From NCBI GenBank assembly GCA_035758575.1, contig DASTXH010000066.1:6651-70650 (forward strand): a stretch of 64,000 bases of DNA. The letters are read 5' to 3'. The DNA is from JANWHZ01 sp035758575. GTDB lineage: Bacteria > Patescibacteriota > Saccharimonadia > Saccharimonadales > UBA4665. Both the position numbers and the translations under genes were made by a program. The notes under the pieces are model-generated. The model was not told the DNA's origin and searched no databases. It saw only the letters and a list, made by a program, of their open reading frames with translations. Below, piece after piece: positions 7,897 to 15,605 of the stretch. Every line of letters begins with the position of its first letter. The stretch's first letter is position 1.

Positions 7897-8526
7897 TTAG
7901 AGTACCTCGCCCTTGTATATCCATACCTTTACGCCGATCAGGCCGGCTGCCGTATGGGCAGGCACCAGTGCGTAGTCGATGTCGGCACGCAGGGTGTGCA
8001 GTGGTACTGAACCAGCTACTTCCTTTTCGCGGCGAGACATTTCTGCACCGTTGAGCCGCCCTGCGACTTCGATGCGAACACCCTTGGCACCAGCACGCAT
8101 CGTGTTTGCAGCCGTAGACTTGATAGCCCGGCGGAAGGAAATGCGGCGCTCAAGCTGATGCGCGATATTCTCGGCAACCAGCTTGGCATACAGTTCTGGC
8201 TTCTTGATCTCTTCAATGTTTACGCGGATCGGTGTCTGGTAGATCTTTTCGATTGATTCTTTGAGCTCCTGGACACCCGAGCCACCGCGGCCGATGACCA
8301 CACCGGCCTTGGCCGTGCTGATGGTAACGGTTACCAGGTTTGGCGTACGGGCGATGTCAACACGGTTGACGGCACCACGTGAGCCTACTTTGTCTTGAAT
8401 AAGCTTGCGGACTGCCAGGTCCTGACTCAGGAACTTGGCGTACTCGCGCTTGTCGGTAAACCATTTGCTGCTCCAGTCTTTGCTGACCTGGAGACGCATT
8501 GATACGGGATTGACTTTCTGACCCAT
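7897..8526 (-). CDS. rpsC: 30S ribosomal protein S3
   Basis: S3 is at the mRNA entry pore and contributes helicase activity on mRNA. The 209-residue product starts MGQKVNPVSMRLQVSKDWSS, has a KH domain with VIGRGGSGVQELKESI (about residues 75-92), and C-terminal GRLNGAEMSRREKEVAGSVP and LIGVKVWIYKGEVL. The usual charged C-terminal tail after the YKGE motif is missing, so it is a little shorter than the 220-230 residues of many bacteria. Confidence 0.97.
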   Translation of the reverse strand: MGQKVNPVSMRLQVSKDWSSKWFTDKREYAKFLSQDLAVRKLIQDKVGSRGAVNRVDIARTPNLVTVTISTAKAGVVIGRGGSGVQELKESIEKIYQTPIRVNIEEIKKPELYAKLVAENIAHQLERRISFRRAIKSTAANTMRAGAKGVRIEVAGRLNGAEMSRREKEVAGSVPLHTLRADIDYALVPAHTAAGLIGVKVWIYKGEVL

Positions 8527-8906
8527 TATTTCGTCTCCTCTTTCTCTGCCTTGACTGGCTTCTTGGCAGCGCGTTGTTCGCCGTCTACGACCACGCGGAT
8601 GTGCGAGGCGCGACGCTGGAACGGCAATGCACGGCCGTGGGCGGCAGGGCGATAGCGTTTCAGGCGCGGGCCTGGCGTAACGCTGATTTCTACGATCCGC
8701 AAACTGTCAGCCTTGTAGTTGTGGTTGTGGCTGGCATTTGCGCTGGCGCTGGCGATAGCCTTCTTAACGGCCATGGCGCTGCGGCGTGGAGTATGCTCCA
8801 GGATGACCAGAGCATCGGCAACCGAGCGGCCGCGCACCAGGCTGGCCACCACGCCAACCTTGCGCGGGCTCATCCGGACGCCCTTTGCAATTGCTACAAC
8901 TGCCAT
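8526..8906 (-). CDS. rplV: 50S ribosomal protein L22
   Basis: L22 extends a beta-hairpin into the peptide exit tunnel and is a macrolide-contact protein. The 126-residue product has RMSPRKVGVVASLVRGRSV, IASASANASHNHN and the hairpin and end signature GPRLKRYRPAAHGRA followed by RRASHIRVVV. A short lysine- and glutamate-rich tail is added at the C-terminus. One-base overlap with rpsC. Confidence 0.97.
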   Translation of the reverse strand: MAVVAIAKGVRMSPRKVGVVASLVRGRSVADALVILEHTPRRSAMAVKKAIASASANASHNHNYKADSLRIVEISVTPGPRLKRYRPAAHGRALPFQRRASHIRVVVDGEQRAAKKPVKAEKEETK

Positions 8907-8909
8907 AGT

Positions 8910-9185
8910 CTATGCCTTTCCTTTCGCGAGCTTACCGCCGTGGCTCCGAAACTTCCGGGTCGGGGAGAACTCACCAAGCTTGTGGCCGACCATGTTTTCG
9001 GTAACGAATACCGGTACATGGACTTTGCCGTTATGAACGGCAACAGTGCGGCCGACGAATTCTGGGGTGATCGTGCTGGCACGGGCCCAGGTCTTCACGA
9101 TGGTGCGATCGTTTGCGCCAAGCGCAGCGATCTTCTTCGCCAACTTAAAGTCGACGTATGGTCCTTTTTTCAGTGATCGACTCAT
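8910..9185 (-). CDS. rpsS: 30S ribosomal protein S19
   Basis: S19 is in the small-subunit head and pairs with S13. The 91-residue product starts MSRSLKKGPYVDFKL, contains RASTITPEFVGRTVAVHNGK and ends with GHKLGEFSPTRKFRSHGG-type sequence. Length is normal. It follows rplB by 11 bp. Confidence 0.98.
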   Translation of the reverse strand: MSRSLKKGPYVDFKLAKKIAALGANDRTIVKTWARASTITPEFVGRTVAVHNGKVHVPVFVTENMVGHKLGEFSPTRKFRSHGGKLAKGKA

Positions 9186-9196
9186 CTTAACCTACC

Positions 9197-10030
9197 TTAC
9201 TTCCTCTTGGCCTCATGGCGGCTTTTAACAATAAACTTGGTAGTAGACTTACGGCGACGGGTCTTGTAGCCCAACGTCGGTTTGCCCCATGGTGTGCGAG
9301 GATGATCGCCACCTTTACCAACACCTTCACCACCACCGTGTGGGTGGTCGACCGGGTTCATGACCATACCGCGGACACTTGGGCGCTTGCCCAGGTGACG
9401 GCTGCGGCCGGCCTTACCAATCTTGACGTTTTGGTGCTGTTCGTTGCCGATGGTGCCGATGCTGGCAGTACAGTCTAGGCGGAAGAGCCGGACTTCACCG
9501 CTAGGCAAACGTACCTGGGCGTAGCCGCCCTCCTTGGCCATCAGCTGAGCGCCGTTGCCTGCAGAGCGAACGATCTGAGCACCTTTGCCAGGATACAGCT
9601 CGATAGCGTGGATGGCGCTACCGACGGGAATGCTGCTGAGTGGCAGGCGGTTGCCGGTTTCGATAGCAGCTTCTTCACCGCTGTGGATCTTCTGGCCCAC
9701 GCGCATACCGTTAGCGGCCAGGATATAGTGGTAGGTGCCGTTCTGCTCCTTGATGCGGGCAATGCGGGCGCTACGGTTTGGATCGTACTCGATGTGTTCA
9801 ATAATAGCCTCGGTACCAGGTGCAAGACGGAAGTTTACCAGGCGGTAGAACTTGTGCGCACCGCCACCCTGATGGCGGGTCGTGATGCGGCCCTGGTTGT
9901 TGCGGCCACTGCCACGGCGCTTGGCAGCCAGCAGTGAGCGTACTGGACGCTTCGTGGTGATGCCCTCAAAGTTCTGAGTAGTCATGCCGCGGCGGCCAGG
10001 CGTCGTGGGGTTGTATTCTTTAATAGCCAT
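9197..10030 (-). CDS. rplB: 50S ribosomal protein L2
   Basis: L2 is needed for subunit joining and supports the peptidyl-transferase centre. The 277-residue product has KSLLAAKRRGSGRNNQGRIT-like N-terminal sequence, an OB and SH3 body, and the C-terminal loop MVMNPVDHPHGGGEG. This loop includes the histidine (DHPHGGG) implicated in peptidyl transfer. Length is standard. One-base overlap with rplW. Confidence 0.98.
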   Translation of the reverse strand: MAIKEYNPTTPGRRGMTTQNFEGITTKRPVRSLLAAKRRGSGRNNQGRITTRHQGGGAHKFYRLVNFRLAPGTEAIIEHIEYDPNRSARIARIKEQNGTYHYILAANGMRVGQKIHSGEEAAIETGNRLPLSSIPVGSAIHAIELYPGKGAQIVRSAGNGAQLMAKEGGYAQVRLPSGEVRLFRLDCTASIGTIGNEQHQNVKIGKAGRSRHLGKRPSVRGMVMNPVDHPHGGGEGVGKGGDHPRTPWGKPTLGYKTRRRKSTTKFIVKSRHEAKRK

Positions 10031-10491
10031 TACTTATCACCTTGCTTCTTAAACATGCGCAGGCCACGACCCGTCGACTTTGCAGCCTTGGCTGCTGGAG
10101 CGGTGGTCTTAGCGGCTTTTGCCTGTAATTTGGCAATCAGCTTGTCGGCCTGTTCCTGAGCTGCATCTTCCTGCTTTTGCGCTTCCTCTACGGCTGCGAA
10201 AATAGGCAGGCTAGCACCCTTCACAAGCTTGACATAGGCTTTCTTTACATCGCTGCGGCTGCCGGCGATACCACGGCGGCGGCCTGTGATGGAAACGGTG
10301 GCCTTCTGCTTGCCTTTGACATTTACAATATTGACGCTTTCTACTTTGACGCTGAACTGAGCAGCAACTGCACGAGCAATATCGTGCTTGTTGGCATCAG
10401 AGGCAACTTCAAATACGTAGGTGCGGTTTTCCTGAGACTGAGCGTAGGTCTGTTCGCTCAGGCGAGGCTTCAGTACTACTACCTTGCTCAT
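10030..10491 (-). CDS. rplW: 50S ribosomal protein L23 with C-terminal extension
   Basis: L23 is at the tunnel exit and docks trigger factor and SRP. The first 95 or so residues are the normal domain (LKPRLSEQTYAQSQENRTYVF, VESVNIVNVKGKQKA, GSRSDVKKAYVKL). They are followed by about 55 residues rich in alanine, glutamine, lysine and glutamate, probably a helical tail, giving 153 residues against the usual 95-100. The tail is an observed oddity of unknown role. Trigger factor (tig) is encoded at 31-32 kb. Confidence 0.95.
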   Translation of the reverse strand: MSKVVVLKPRLSEQTYAQSQENRTYVFEVASDANKHDIARAVAAQFSVKVESVNIVNVKGKQKATVSITGRRRGIAGSRSDVKKAYVKLVKGASLPIFAAVEEAQKQEDAAQEQADKLIAKLQAKAAKTTAPAAKAAKSTGRGLRMFKKQGDK

Positions 10492-11147
10492 TACTGTTCA
10501 CCTCCCTTAGCGGTGTCGCCAAGCCAGGCAACAACCTGCTCAAGCGCTGCCTTGGTGACGACAATAGTGTCGGCGTTCAGCAGATCATAGACGTTCAGGT
10601 AGCGGCCATTCACCAACTTTACGTTCTGCAGGTTGCGGCTGGCGCGCAACAGCTCGTCGGTTTTGGCTTCAACGACCAAAAGTGTGGAGCGGGTTGCGCC
10701 GACTTTGGCAAGCAGGCCTGCAAGTGCCGACGTCTTAGCATCTTTTACTTTCAGGTCTTCCAGAACTACAATGCGCTTTTCGTCTGCGGCCAGGCTCAGA
10801 GCTTGGCGAAGGGCCAGGCGTTTTGCCTTAACGTTGACATGCTTGGTGTAGTTTTCGTTGCCGGTTGGTCCAAATACGATACCACCGCCACGCCAAATAG
10901 GGTTACGGCTGGAGCCGAACCGCGCGCGGCCAGTACCTTTCTGGCGCCAGGGCTTTTTACCACCGCCACTTACTTCGCCACGGGTTTTGGTTGTGGCAAG
11001 GCTGAGGCGGCCATTCCCGAGGTAAGCCACATAGGCTTCCTTCAGGAGCGTATGGTTGCTTGGCATCACTTCAAACACCTGCTTGTCCAGCTTGGTGGTT
11101 GCAGCGGCCTTGGCACCCGTACTCGTATAGGTAAGAGCAGTTGCCAT
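10491..11147 (-). CDS. rplD: 50S ribosomal protein L4
   Basis: L4 has a globular domain and a long loop that lines the exit tunnel. The 218-residue product contains the loop signature TKTRGEVSGGGKKPWRQKG followed by GTGRARFGSSRNPIWRGGG, and C-terminal NVYDLLNADTIVVTK. In many bacteria L4 also represses its own operon through the mRNA leader. That is known of the family and not shown here, but the leader before rplC is structured. One-base overlap with rplC. Confidence 0.97.
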   Translation of the reverse strand: MATALTYTSTGAKAAATTKLDKQVFEVMPSNHTLLKEAYVAYLGNGRLSLATTKTRGEVSGGGKKPWRQKGTGRARFGSSRNPIWRGGGIVFGPTGNENYTKHVNVKAKRLALRQALSLAADEKRIVVLEDLKVKDAKTSALAGLLAKVGATRSTLLVVEAKTDELLRASRNLQNVKLVNGRYLNVYDLLNADTIVVTKAALEQVVAWLGDTAKGGEQ

Positions 11148-11764
11148 TACTTAGCCCCCTTAATCAAGATAATGCCTTGGCGAGGACCGGGCACCGCGCC
11201 GGCCACACCGATAATATTGCGTTCGGCATCAACTAATACTACTTTCAGGTTCTTTACGGTAACCTGTTCGTTGCCCATCTGGCCGGCCATGCGCTTACCC
11301 TTGAAGATTTTCTGAGGGTACATGGAGCCGATGGAGCCTACGCGGCGGTAGCTGCGGCCACCGTGCGTCTTGCGGCCACGCTGGAAGTTGTGGCGCTTGA
11401 TCGTACCAGCCCAGCCTTTACCTTTGCTGGTACCAGTGACATCTACGACGTCACCAATTGAAAAGACCTCGAGGTTGATATCTGATCCAACCTTAAGGTC
11501 TTCAGGGGTTTCGGCTGTGCGGAACTCGCGAATAATCTTCGGGAGCTTGCCGGCAGCCTTAAAATGACCAAGCTGAGCCTTGCTGACGCGGGCTTCCTTG
11601 GTTTCTTCAAACCCAACTTGCACGGCGCTGTAGCCATCAGTTTCCTGAGACTTCACCTGCGTGACGACGTTGGGACTAGCGGAAAGCAGGGTGACAGCAG
11701 TAACAGTACCGTCATCGCTGATGGCGCTGGTCATGCCGACCTTCCTGGTAATAAGTGCTTTCAT
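11147..11764 (-). CDS. rplC: 50S ribosomal protein L3
   Basis: L3 approaches the peptidyl-transferase centre and is one of the first proteins to bind 23S rRNA. The 205-residue product starts MKALITRKVGMTSAISDDG and has GTSKGKGWAGTIKRHNF, GRKTHGGRSYRRVGSIG and GQMGNEQVTVKNLKVV. It is the first gene of its transcription unit, with a promoter at 11909-11938 and a structured 5' leader. The usual first gene, rpsJ, is displaced 1.3 kb upstream. Confidence 0.97.
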   Translation of the reverse strand: MKALITRKVGMTSAISDDGTVTAVTLLSASPNVVTQVKSQETDGYSAVQVGFEETKEARVSKAQLGHFKAAGKLPKIIREFRTAETPEDLKVGSDINLEVFSIGDVVDVTGTSKGKGWAGTIKRHNFQRGRKTHGGRSYRRVGSIGSMYPQKIFKGKRMAGQMGNEQVTVKNLKVVLVDAERNIIGVAGAVPGPRQGIILIKGAK

Positions 11765-11831
11765 AGTTACCTCTAATTAGTATTGTTGATGATTGTCCCG
11801 TCCACCGAGGGACGAGCGGTGCATAAAAATG

Positions 11832-11885
11832 CTTGGTGATAAGTGGTTTCTACCTCTGTTAGGAAGACCTATCTCACACACCAAG
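11832..11885 (-). promoter_or_regulatory. Stem-loop in the rplC leader
   Basis: A 7-bp inverted repeat, CTTGGTG (11832-11838) and CACCAAG (11879-11885), flanks about 40 nt that can fold further. On the minus strand the 3' arm is followed by CATTTTTATG. It lies between the rplC promoter and the gene, where many bacteria place an L4-responsive attenuator. The regulatory role is inference. Confidence 0.4.
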
Positions 11886-11908
11886 AACTATCGTTTATGA
11901 CTGCCATA

Positions 11909-11938
11909 AGCATAGCACGACAGGCTAACCCCTGTCAA
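11909..11938 (-). promoter_or_regulatory. Promoter of the rplC operon
   Basis: On the minus strand: perfect -35 TTGACA (11933-11938), an 18-nt spacer and -10 TATGCT (11909-11914). Transcription would start near 11902, leaving a leader of about 140 nt before rplC. It separates rplC and downstream genes from rpsJ. Confidence 0.65.
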
Positions 11939-11960
11939 TGTGTTGCAAATAATACGGCAT

Positions 11961-12248
11961 TTACCACGTTATATACACGCCGGCTTGTGTCCAGAAGCCG
12001 ACCAGCATTGCCACAAGAAGTACCGCGTACTCGACCTTGCGGTCAATCTTGAAATGGTCATGCATCGCAAAGAGCACGCCTATAGCGGCTCCAATAGGTA
12101 GCGGGATCTGTGTGGAACCGGACGGGCTCTGCACATGCAGCCACAACGTGCCGATGATGAGATATAGCACAATCTTGAGGAGGTAGACGCTATCCAGCTG
12201 TACGGTCTTTGTTGTGCGGGTTTTGCCCGCTTTTTGTTTTATCGCCAT
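11961..12248 (-). CDS. Small membrane protein of unknown function
   Basis: A 95-residue product not recognised as a named family. I chose the ATG on 12246-12248 (MAIKQKAGKTRTT) because the longer in-frame extension is cysteine-rich and unlike coding sequence. After a basic N-terminus of about 17 residues it has three hydrophobic segments, near residues 22-44, 52-68 and 77-94, separated by a charged loop (HDHFKIDRKVE). Probably an inner-membrane protein with a cytoplasmic basic tail. It follows the HAD gene by 53 bp in the same direction; its end lies close to the rplC promoter. Confidence 0.6.
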   Translation of the reverse strand: MAIKQKAGKTRTTKTVQLDSVYLLKIVLYLIIGTLWLHVQSPSGSTQIPLPIGAAIGVLFAMHDHFKIDRKVEYAVLLVAMLVGFWTQAGVYITW

Positions 12249-12301
12249 AGGTACTATTAAACAGCACGGCTGGCAGCAGAACAAATGCAGTTTATAGCAT
12301 T

Positions 12302-12979
12302 TTATGCTTTTTGCAGACTGCGTCCGGCAATTCGCTGTATGGCATGCGGCACATCGGCAAAACGCATCACAAAATGATCGGCGCCCCACGGCTCAAAATC
12401 AGCAGGCATGCGTAGTCCGCTCTCGAGGGAAGCCACAAAGTACAATCCGGCCTGCTTGGATGCTGCTGCATCACTCGGCGAGTCGCCAACGTACACACAT
12501 TCTTCTGGGATAAGGCCGTGCGTCGTGAGCACTTTATCGAACACGCGCGGATCGGGCTTATGATAGTCGAGTGTCTCGTGGTAATAGATGGCGGCCAGGC
12601 GCTGCATCAACTCATGCTCGGGCGATAAGATGTGGCGCAGCTCATCCTCTATACGCGAAGTTACGATATATAGATCTATGCCGGCCTCGCGAAGAGTGTC
12701 TAGGGCCGCCATGTTACTGCGCGGGATGGCATCGATCTTGCCCTCTGCGGCCCACTTCGGAAACAGATCATGGACAATGGCATGAAATGCCGCTACGTCT
12801 ACGCCCGGCGACCGCGTGGGTATGGCATGCAGCATAGGTTGGCCCCACGTGGCTTTGTGTATCTCACGCGTCTGGGGCGGTCGTCCTAAGCGGCGCAATA
12901 CCTCATTTTCAAACGCAAAGCCCGCCTCTTCCGTGGGGCAAAGCGTATCATCAAAATCTACTAAAACAGCCTTTACCAT
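12302..12979 (-). CDS. HAD-superfamily hydrolase
   Basis: A 225-residue haloacid-dehalogenase-type phosphatase. Motif I is VDFDDTLCP near residues 6-14 (catalytic DxD). Motif II is YIVTSRIEDE with the conserved threonine-serine near residue 115. Motif III and IV regions are YHKPDPRVFDK and CVYVGDSPSDAAASKQAG. The cap is of helical type, as in phosphoglycolate-phosphatase-like members. The start at 12979 follows a GGAG ribosome-binding site; the alternative 10-residue upstream extension overlaps a terminator tract. Substrate cannot be assigned. It lies between rpsJ and rplC, immediately after the rpsJ terminator. Confidence 0.85.
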   Translation of the reverse strand: MVKAVLVDFDDTLCPTEEAGFAFENEVLRRLGRPPQTREIHKATWGQPMLHAIPTRSPGVDVAAFHAIVHDLFPKWAAEGKIDAIPRSNMAALDTLREAGIDLYIVTSRIEDELRHILSPEHELMQRLAAIYYHETLDYHKPDPRVFDKVLTTHGLIPEECVYVGDSPSDAAASKQAGLYFVASLESGLRMPADFEPWGADHFVMRFADVPHAIQRIAGRSLQKA

Positions 12980-12991
12980 GGTGATTCTCCA

Positions 12992-13033
12992 AGAAAAATG
13001 AAAAAACAAAAAACCGCCCCTCGCGGAGCGGTC
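12992..13033 (-). terminator. Intrinsic terminator after rpsJ
   Basis: On the minus strand an 8-bp stem with one G-U pair (ACCGCTCC / GGGGCGGT) closes a GCGA tetraloop at 13013-13032. It is followed by a T-rich run down to about 12992. It lies 23 bp after the rpsJ stop, so rpsJ is probably a single-gene transcript. Confidence 0.85.
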
Positions 13034-13055
13034 TTCCGTGGCTCAAAACCAATTG

Positions 13056-13382
13056 TTACATCTTTATTTCAACGTCGCAGCCAGCGGGCAGGCTCAGATT
13101 CATGAGGCTATCGATGGTCTTTGGCGTCGGTTCGAACACGTCAATCAGGCGCTTGTGCGTGCGCATTTCAAACTGCTCACGACCCTTTTTGTAGACGTGC
13201 GGGCTTTTTACGACTGTAAAGGTACTGCGGTGGGTTGGCAGTGGAATCGGCCCTGCCAGGCTGGCGCCGGTGCGTAGTGCGGTGTCGACAATCTGCTTGG
13301 CGGCTTGGTCGATAACGCGGTGGTCATAGGCCTTGAGGCGAATGCGAATGCGCTGCTTCGTCTCGGTCTTTGGCTCGGTCAT
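13056..13382 (-). CDS. rpsJ: 30S ribosomal protein S10
   Basis: S10 is in the small-subunit head; with NusB it also forms the NusE component of antitermination complexes. The 108-residue product has RIRLKAYDHRVIDQAAKQIV, GPIPLPTHRSTFTVVKSPHV and THKRLIDVFEP, all signatures. A short charged N-terminal extension (MTEPKTETK) is present. In most bacteria rpsJ leads directly into rplC; here it is separated by 1.3 kb, its own terminator and two unrelated genes. Confidence 0.97.
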   Translation of the reverse strand: MTEPKTETKQRIRIRLKAYDHRVIDQAAKQIVDTALRTGASLAGPIPLPTHRSTFTVVKSPHVYKKGREQFEMRTHKRLIDVFEPTPKTIDSLMNLSLPAGCDVEIKM

Positions 13383-13467
13383 GTGAACTCCTTATGTGCA
13401 ATGCCGTAATCTTGGTCGAGAGTGGCTACCGCCAAGTTCTCGGCATAATTAATTTGGTATGCAAATA

Positions 13468-13496
13468 ATACTACACCATTCCCCCTAAAAAGTGAA
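13468..13496 (-). promoter_or_regulatory. Probable promoter of rpsJ
   Basis: On the minus strand: -35 TTCACT (13491-13496), a 17-nt spacer and -10 TAGTAT (13468-13473), about 85 bp before the rpsJ start. The match is moderate. Its position makes rpsJ an independent unit. Confidence 0.5.
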
Positions 13497-13533
13497 GCAC
13501 TTCCGACATATAACCGAGGCGCATCATTTAAAC

Positions 13534-13562
13534 TTTACTTGTGGTGCGGCTTTGTCTAAAAT
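13534..13562 (+). promoter_or_regulatory. Probable promoter of the nucleotidyltransferase gene
   Basis: -35 TTTACT (13534-13539), a 17-nt spacer and -10 TAAAAT (13557-13562). The predicted start lies about 25 bp before the ATG on 13594. It is divergent from the rpsJ promoter. Confidence 0.5.
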
Positions 13563-13593
13563 CTTGTTTTTAAGGCTTAGCAGCAAAGCAGTT

Positions 13594-14496
13594 ATGGCAA
13601 GAATACTTACCCCTGAAGAAATCTCCCAGGGGCATATCCCAGACAGCAGTGCGCCATACCATGCGGCACGCTATATTGTCGAACATGCCATTATTGAGGG
13701 CGAATCATACGGAGTTGCCTCTGGAATGGTGTTTGGTTCTGTGGCTATGGGCACAGCAGATAGGCTGAGTGATGTTGATGTACTGTTTACGTACGGCAGC
13801 ACACAAGCCCGTACTGCCCTACCACTTATTGGCCGCGTCATTCGTAAGGCGTCTGTACAATACGACGTACCAATCGAAGAGCTTGCATATGCCGAAGGCA
13901 CATTAACGCCACGGCATCGCGGCATCGATCCTTTCTTAGCCGGGCATTGGGCTGAGATAGAGCGGCGCTATCCTGAACAATGGTGCTTCCGGAGCCCACT
14001 CAAGGATTGGGTATATGATGTATCTGCCTCAGGCGAACAAGCTGACGGTGTACGCACTATCATCCTCAGATATCTAACAACCAAAATGGACATATATGGC
14101 TATGGCATGATGAAGCAAGACAGGCCCGACTACCGAAAGATGCAGAAAGCGTTGGAGCTGCCACGTTCGCTTGGTAGAAAAATGTTAGCCCTGATTAACG
14201 CTGATGACGACTTTCATATGCGAGCCTCCTTCGAGAAAGATTGGACCCAGAGCGAAACTAGGCGTTGGCTAGCTTCGCTCGGTGCGCCTGCGCGCCCTGC
14301 TTTGGTACAATTTGACCACCTGATTCATAGCAGGGCTTACTATGACGAGTGCCTTACGGACGTATTGGAAGGCGCGATTTCCGTAGAACAATACGGCGGC
14401 TGGCTCCGGGATAATTATTTTTCGTGCTGCAGCGCCGCATATGGTGTTTGCTCATTTTGCAGAGCGTTGCTTGAGGCACCCGAAGAAGACGCCTAA
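13594..14496 (+). CDS. Nucleotidyltransferase-domain protein
   Basis: A 300-residue protein with a polymerase-beta-type nucleotidyltransferase fold near its N-terminus. The motif is MVFGSVAMGTADRLSDVDVL (about residues 46-65), that is GS-x-x-x-G-x(5)-SDxD, carrying the two metal-binding aspartates. Downstream are mostly helical sequence and a cysteine-rich end (CCSAAYGVCSFC). Such proteins transfer a nucleotide to antibiotics, RNA or proteins; the acceptor here is unknown. I used the ATG at 13594, supported by promoter spacing; a GTG at 13492 would add 34 unconvincing residues. It is followed after 14 bp by a phosphotransferase gene, suggesting a two-gene unit. Confidence 0.75.
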   Translation: MARILTPEEISQGHIPDSSAPYHAARYIVEHAIIEGESYGVASGMVFGSVAMGTADRLSDVDVLFTYGSTQARTALPLIGRVIRKASVQYDVPIEELAYAEGTLTPRHRGIDPFLAGHWAEIERRYPEQWCFRSPLKDWVYDVSASGEQADGVRTIILRYLTTKMDIYGYGMMKQDRPDYRKMQKALELPRSLGRKMLALINADDDFHMRASFEKDWTQSETRRWLASLGAPARPALVQFDHLIHSRAYYDECLTDVLEGAISVEQYGGWLRDNYFSCCSAAYGVCSFCRALLEAPEEDA

Positions 14497-14510
14497 AGCG
14501 CTCCGGTTAT

Positions 14511-15605
14511 ATGGAATACCCTACAGAATTCCCTACATTTGAGATCGTTGAGCCGCTACAGACGATTCCGACGTTAGGATCGACTGTCGCGCAGAAGTCG
14601 GTCATTATGCTGGGAGGCCGTATCGTCAACGCCTTCGTGAAGTCCGGCGTAACTCCTGTCGCCGTTGAGAAAATACGCAACCAGTCCACTAGCCAGGAGG
14701 CACTAAATCTCATCGGCACGAAGGGGAAGCCGAGCTTTAGGGCCCCCGACGTATACGGGCTCAACCCAAATGGCGACCTTGCTACGGAATGGATCGACAC
14801 AGAGCCGCTAAGCGAGGTGAAAGACGTGCAGTATACCGGCAGAGTTTTAGGCCGCATACTCGCCACATTCGACAAGTACGCGGAACGTTCCATCTCCCCT
14901 CCTCAATTTGGCTTACGGGAAACGCACGATGCTTACGTCACCTCCTTGCGCGAACGTATATGGAATCGGCTCGACCTAGGGCACATAAATAAAGGTGAGG
15001 CTGCGCTGTACTGCCGCTCGATCGAACGCTTAAACGCTGCGTACGAATCACTGGCAAGTGTTGTGCAGCATGGTGACCTCAGGCCCGACCATATTTACCC
15101 GGATCCTACCGATAAGTGCGGATATGTAATTATCGACTCGGAACTTATGAGAGGAATATGGCCACGATTCTACGACCTAGGCAAGTCCCTGGCGCGATAT
15201 GCCATTACACACCCAAATCCAACACTTGGAACCGCTGTACTACAGGAGTTTTTGGCCGCATCAGGAGCTGATCCTGAGGTCGTATTACTATCGCTCAAAG
15301 GTATACTTGCGGCAAGAGCGCTGGCATTCGGCCTATTTCCCATACATGATCTCCGTCCAGTATCACGTCGCATGGCTGCTAATTTTCGCAAACGATCCAA
15401 CGTCTTGCTGGAGAGTTTATCAACCGTTAACGATATGCAGCATCTTGTATGGCTGATAAATGCTACAGCTAACCGAACGGACTTGGAGAGCGAAATCGCT
15501 GACACTGCATATCATTTTTCCGAAAGACTAACATTAAGAATGTTAGATAGCGTACGCCCAGGCTATCAAAGATTTCGTGAGTCAGAACCCTGCAACGTCC
15601 TGTAG
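14511..15605 (+). CDS. Aminoglycoside-phosphotransferase-like kinase
   Basis: A 364-residue protein with the APH/choline-kinase fold. The catalytic loop is VVQHGDLRPDHIYPD near residues 184-198 (HGD with the catalytic aspartate; the usual later asparagine is replaced by histidine). The metal-binding segment is VIIDSEL near residue 206. The N-terminal lobe has a beta-rich stretch and TEWIDTEPL in the hinge position. Family members phosphorylate antibiotics, sugars or small metabolites; the substrate is unknown. It is 14 bp downstream of the nucleotidyltransferase and converges with the glycosyltransferase gene, overlapping it tail to tail. The HGDxxxxH variant makes catalysis likely but not certain. 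Confidence 0.7.
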   Translation: MEYPTEFPTFEIVEPLQTIPTLGSTVAQKSVIMLGGRIVNAFVKSGVTPVAVEKIRNQSTSQEALNLIGTKGKPSFRAPDVYGLNPNGDLATEWIDTEPLSEVKDVQYTGRVLGRILATFDKYAERSISPPQFGLRETHDAYVTSLRERIWNRLDLGHINKGEAALYCRSIERLNAAYESLASVVQHGDLRPDHIYPDPTDKCGYVIIDSELMRGIWPRFYDLGKSLARYAITHPNPTLGTAVLQEFLAASGADPEVVLLSLKGILAARALAFGLFPIHDLRPVSRRMAANFRKRSNVLLESLSTVNDMQHLVWLINATANRTDLESEIADTAYHFSERLTLRMLDSVRPGYQRFRESEPCNVL

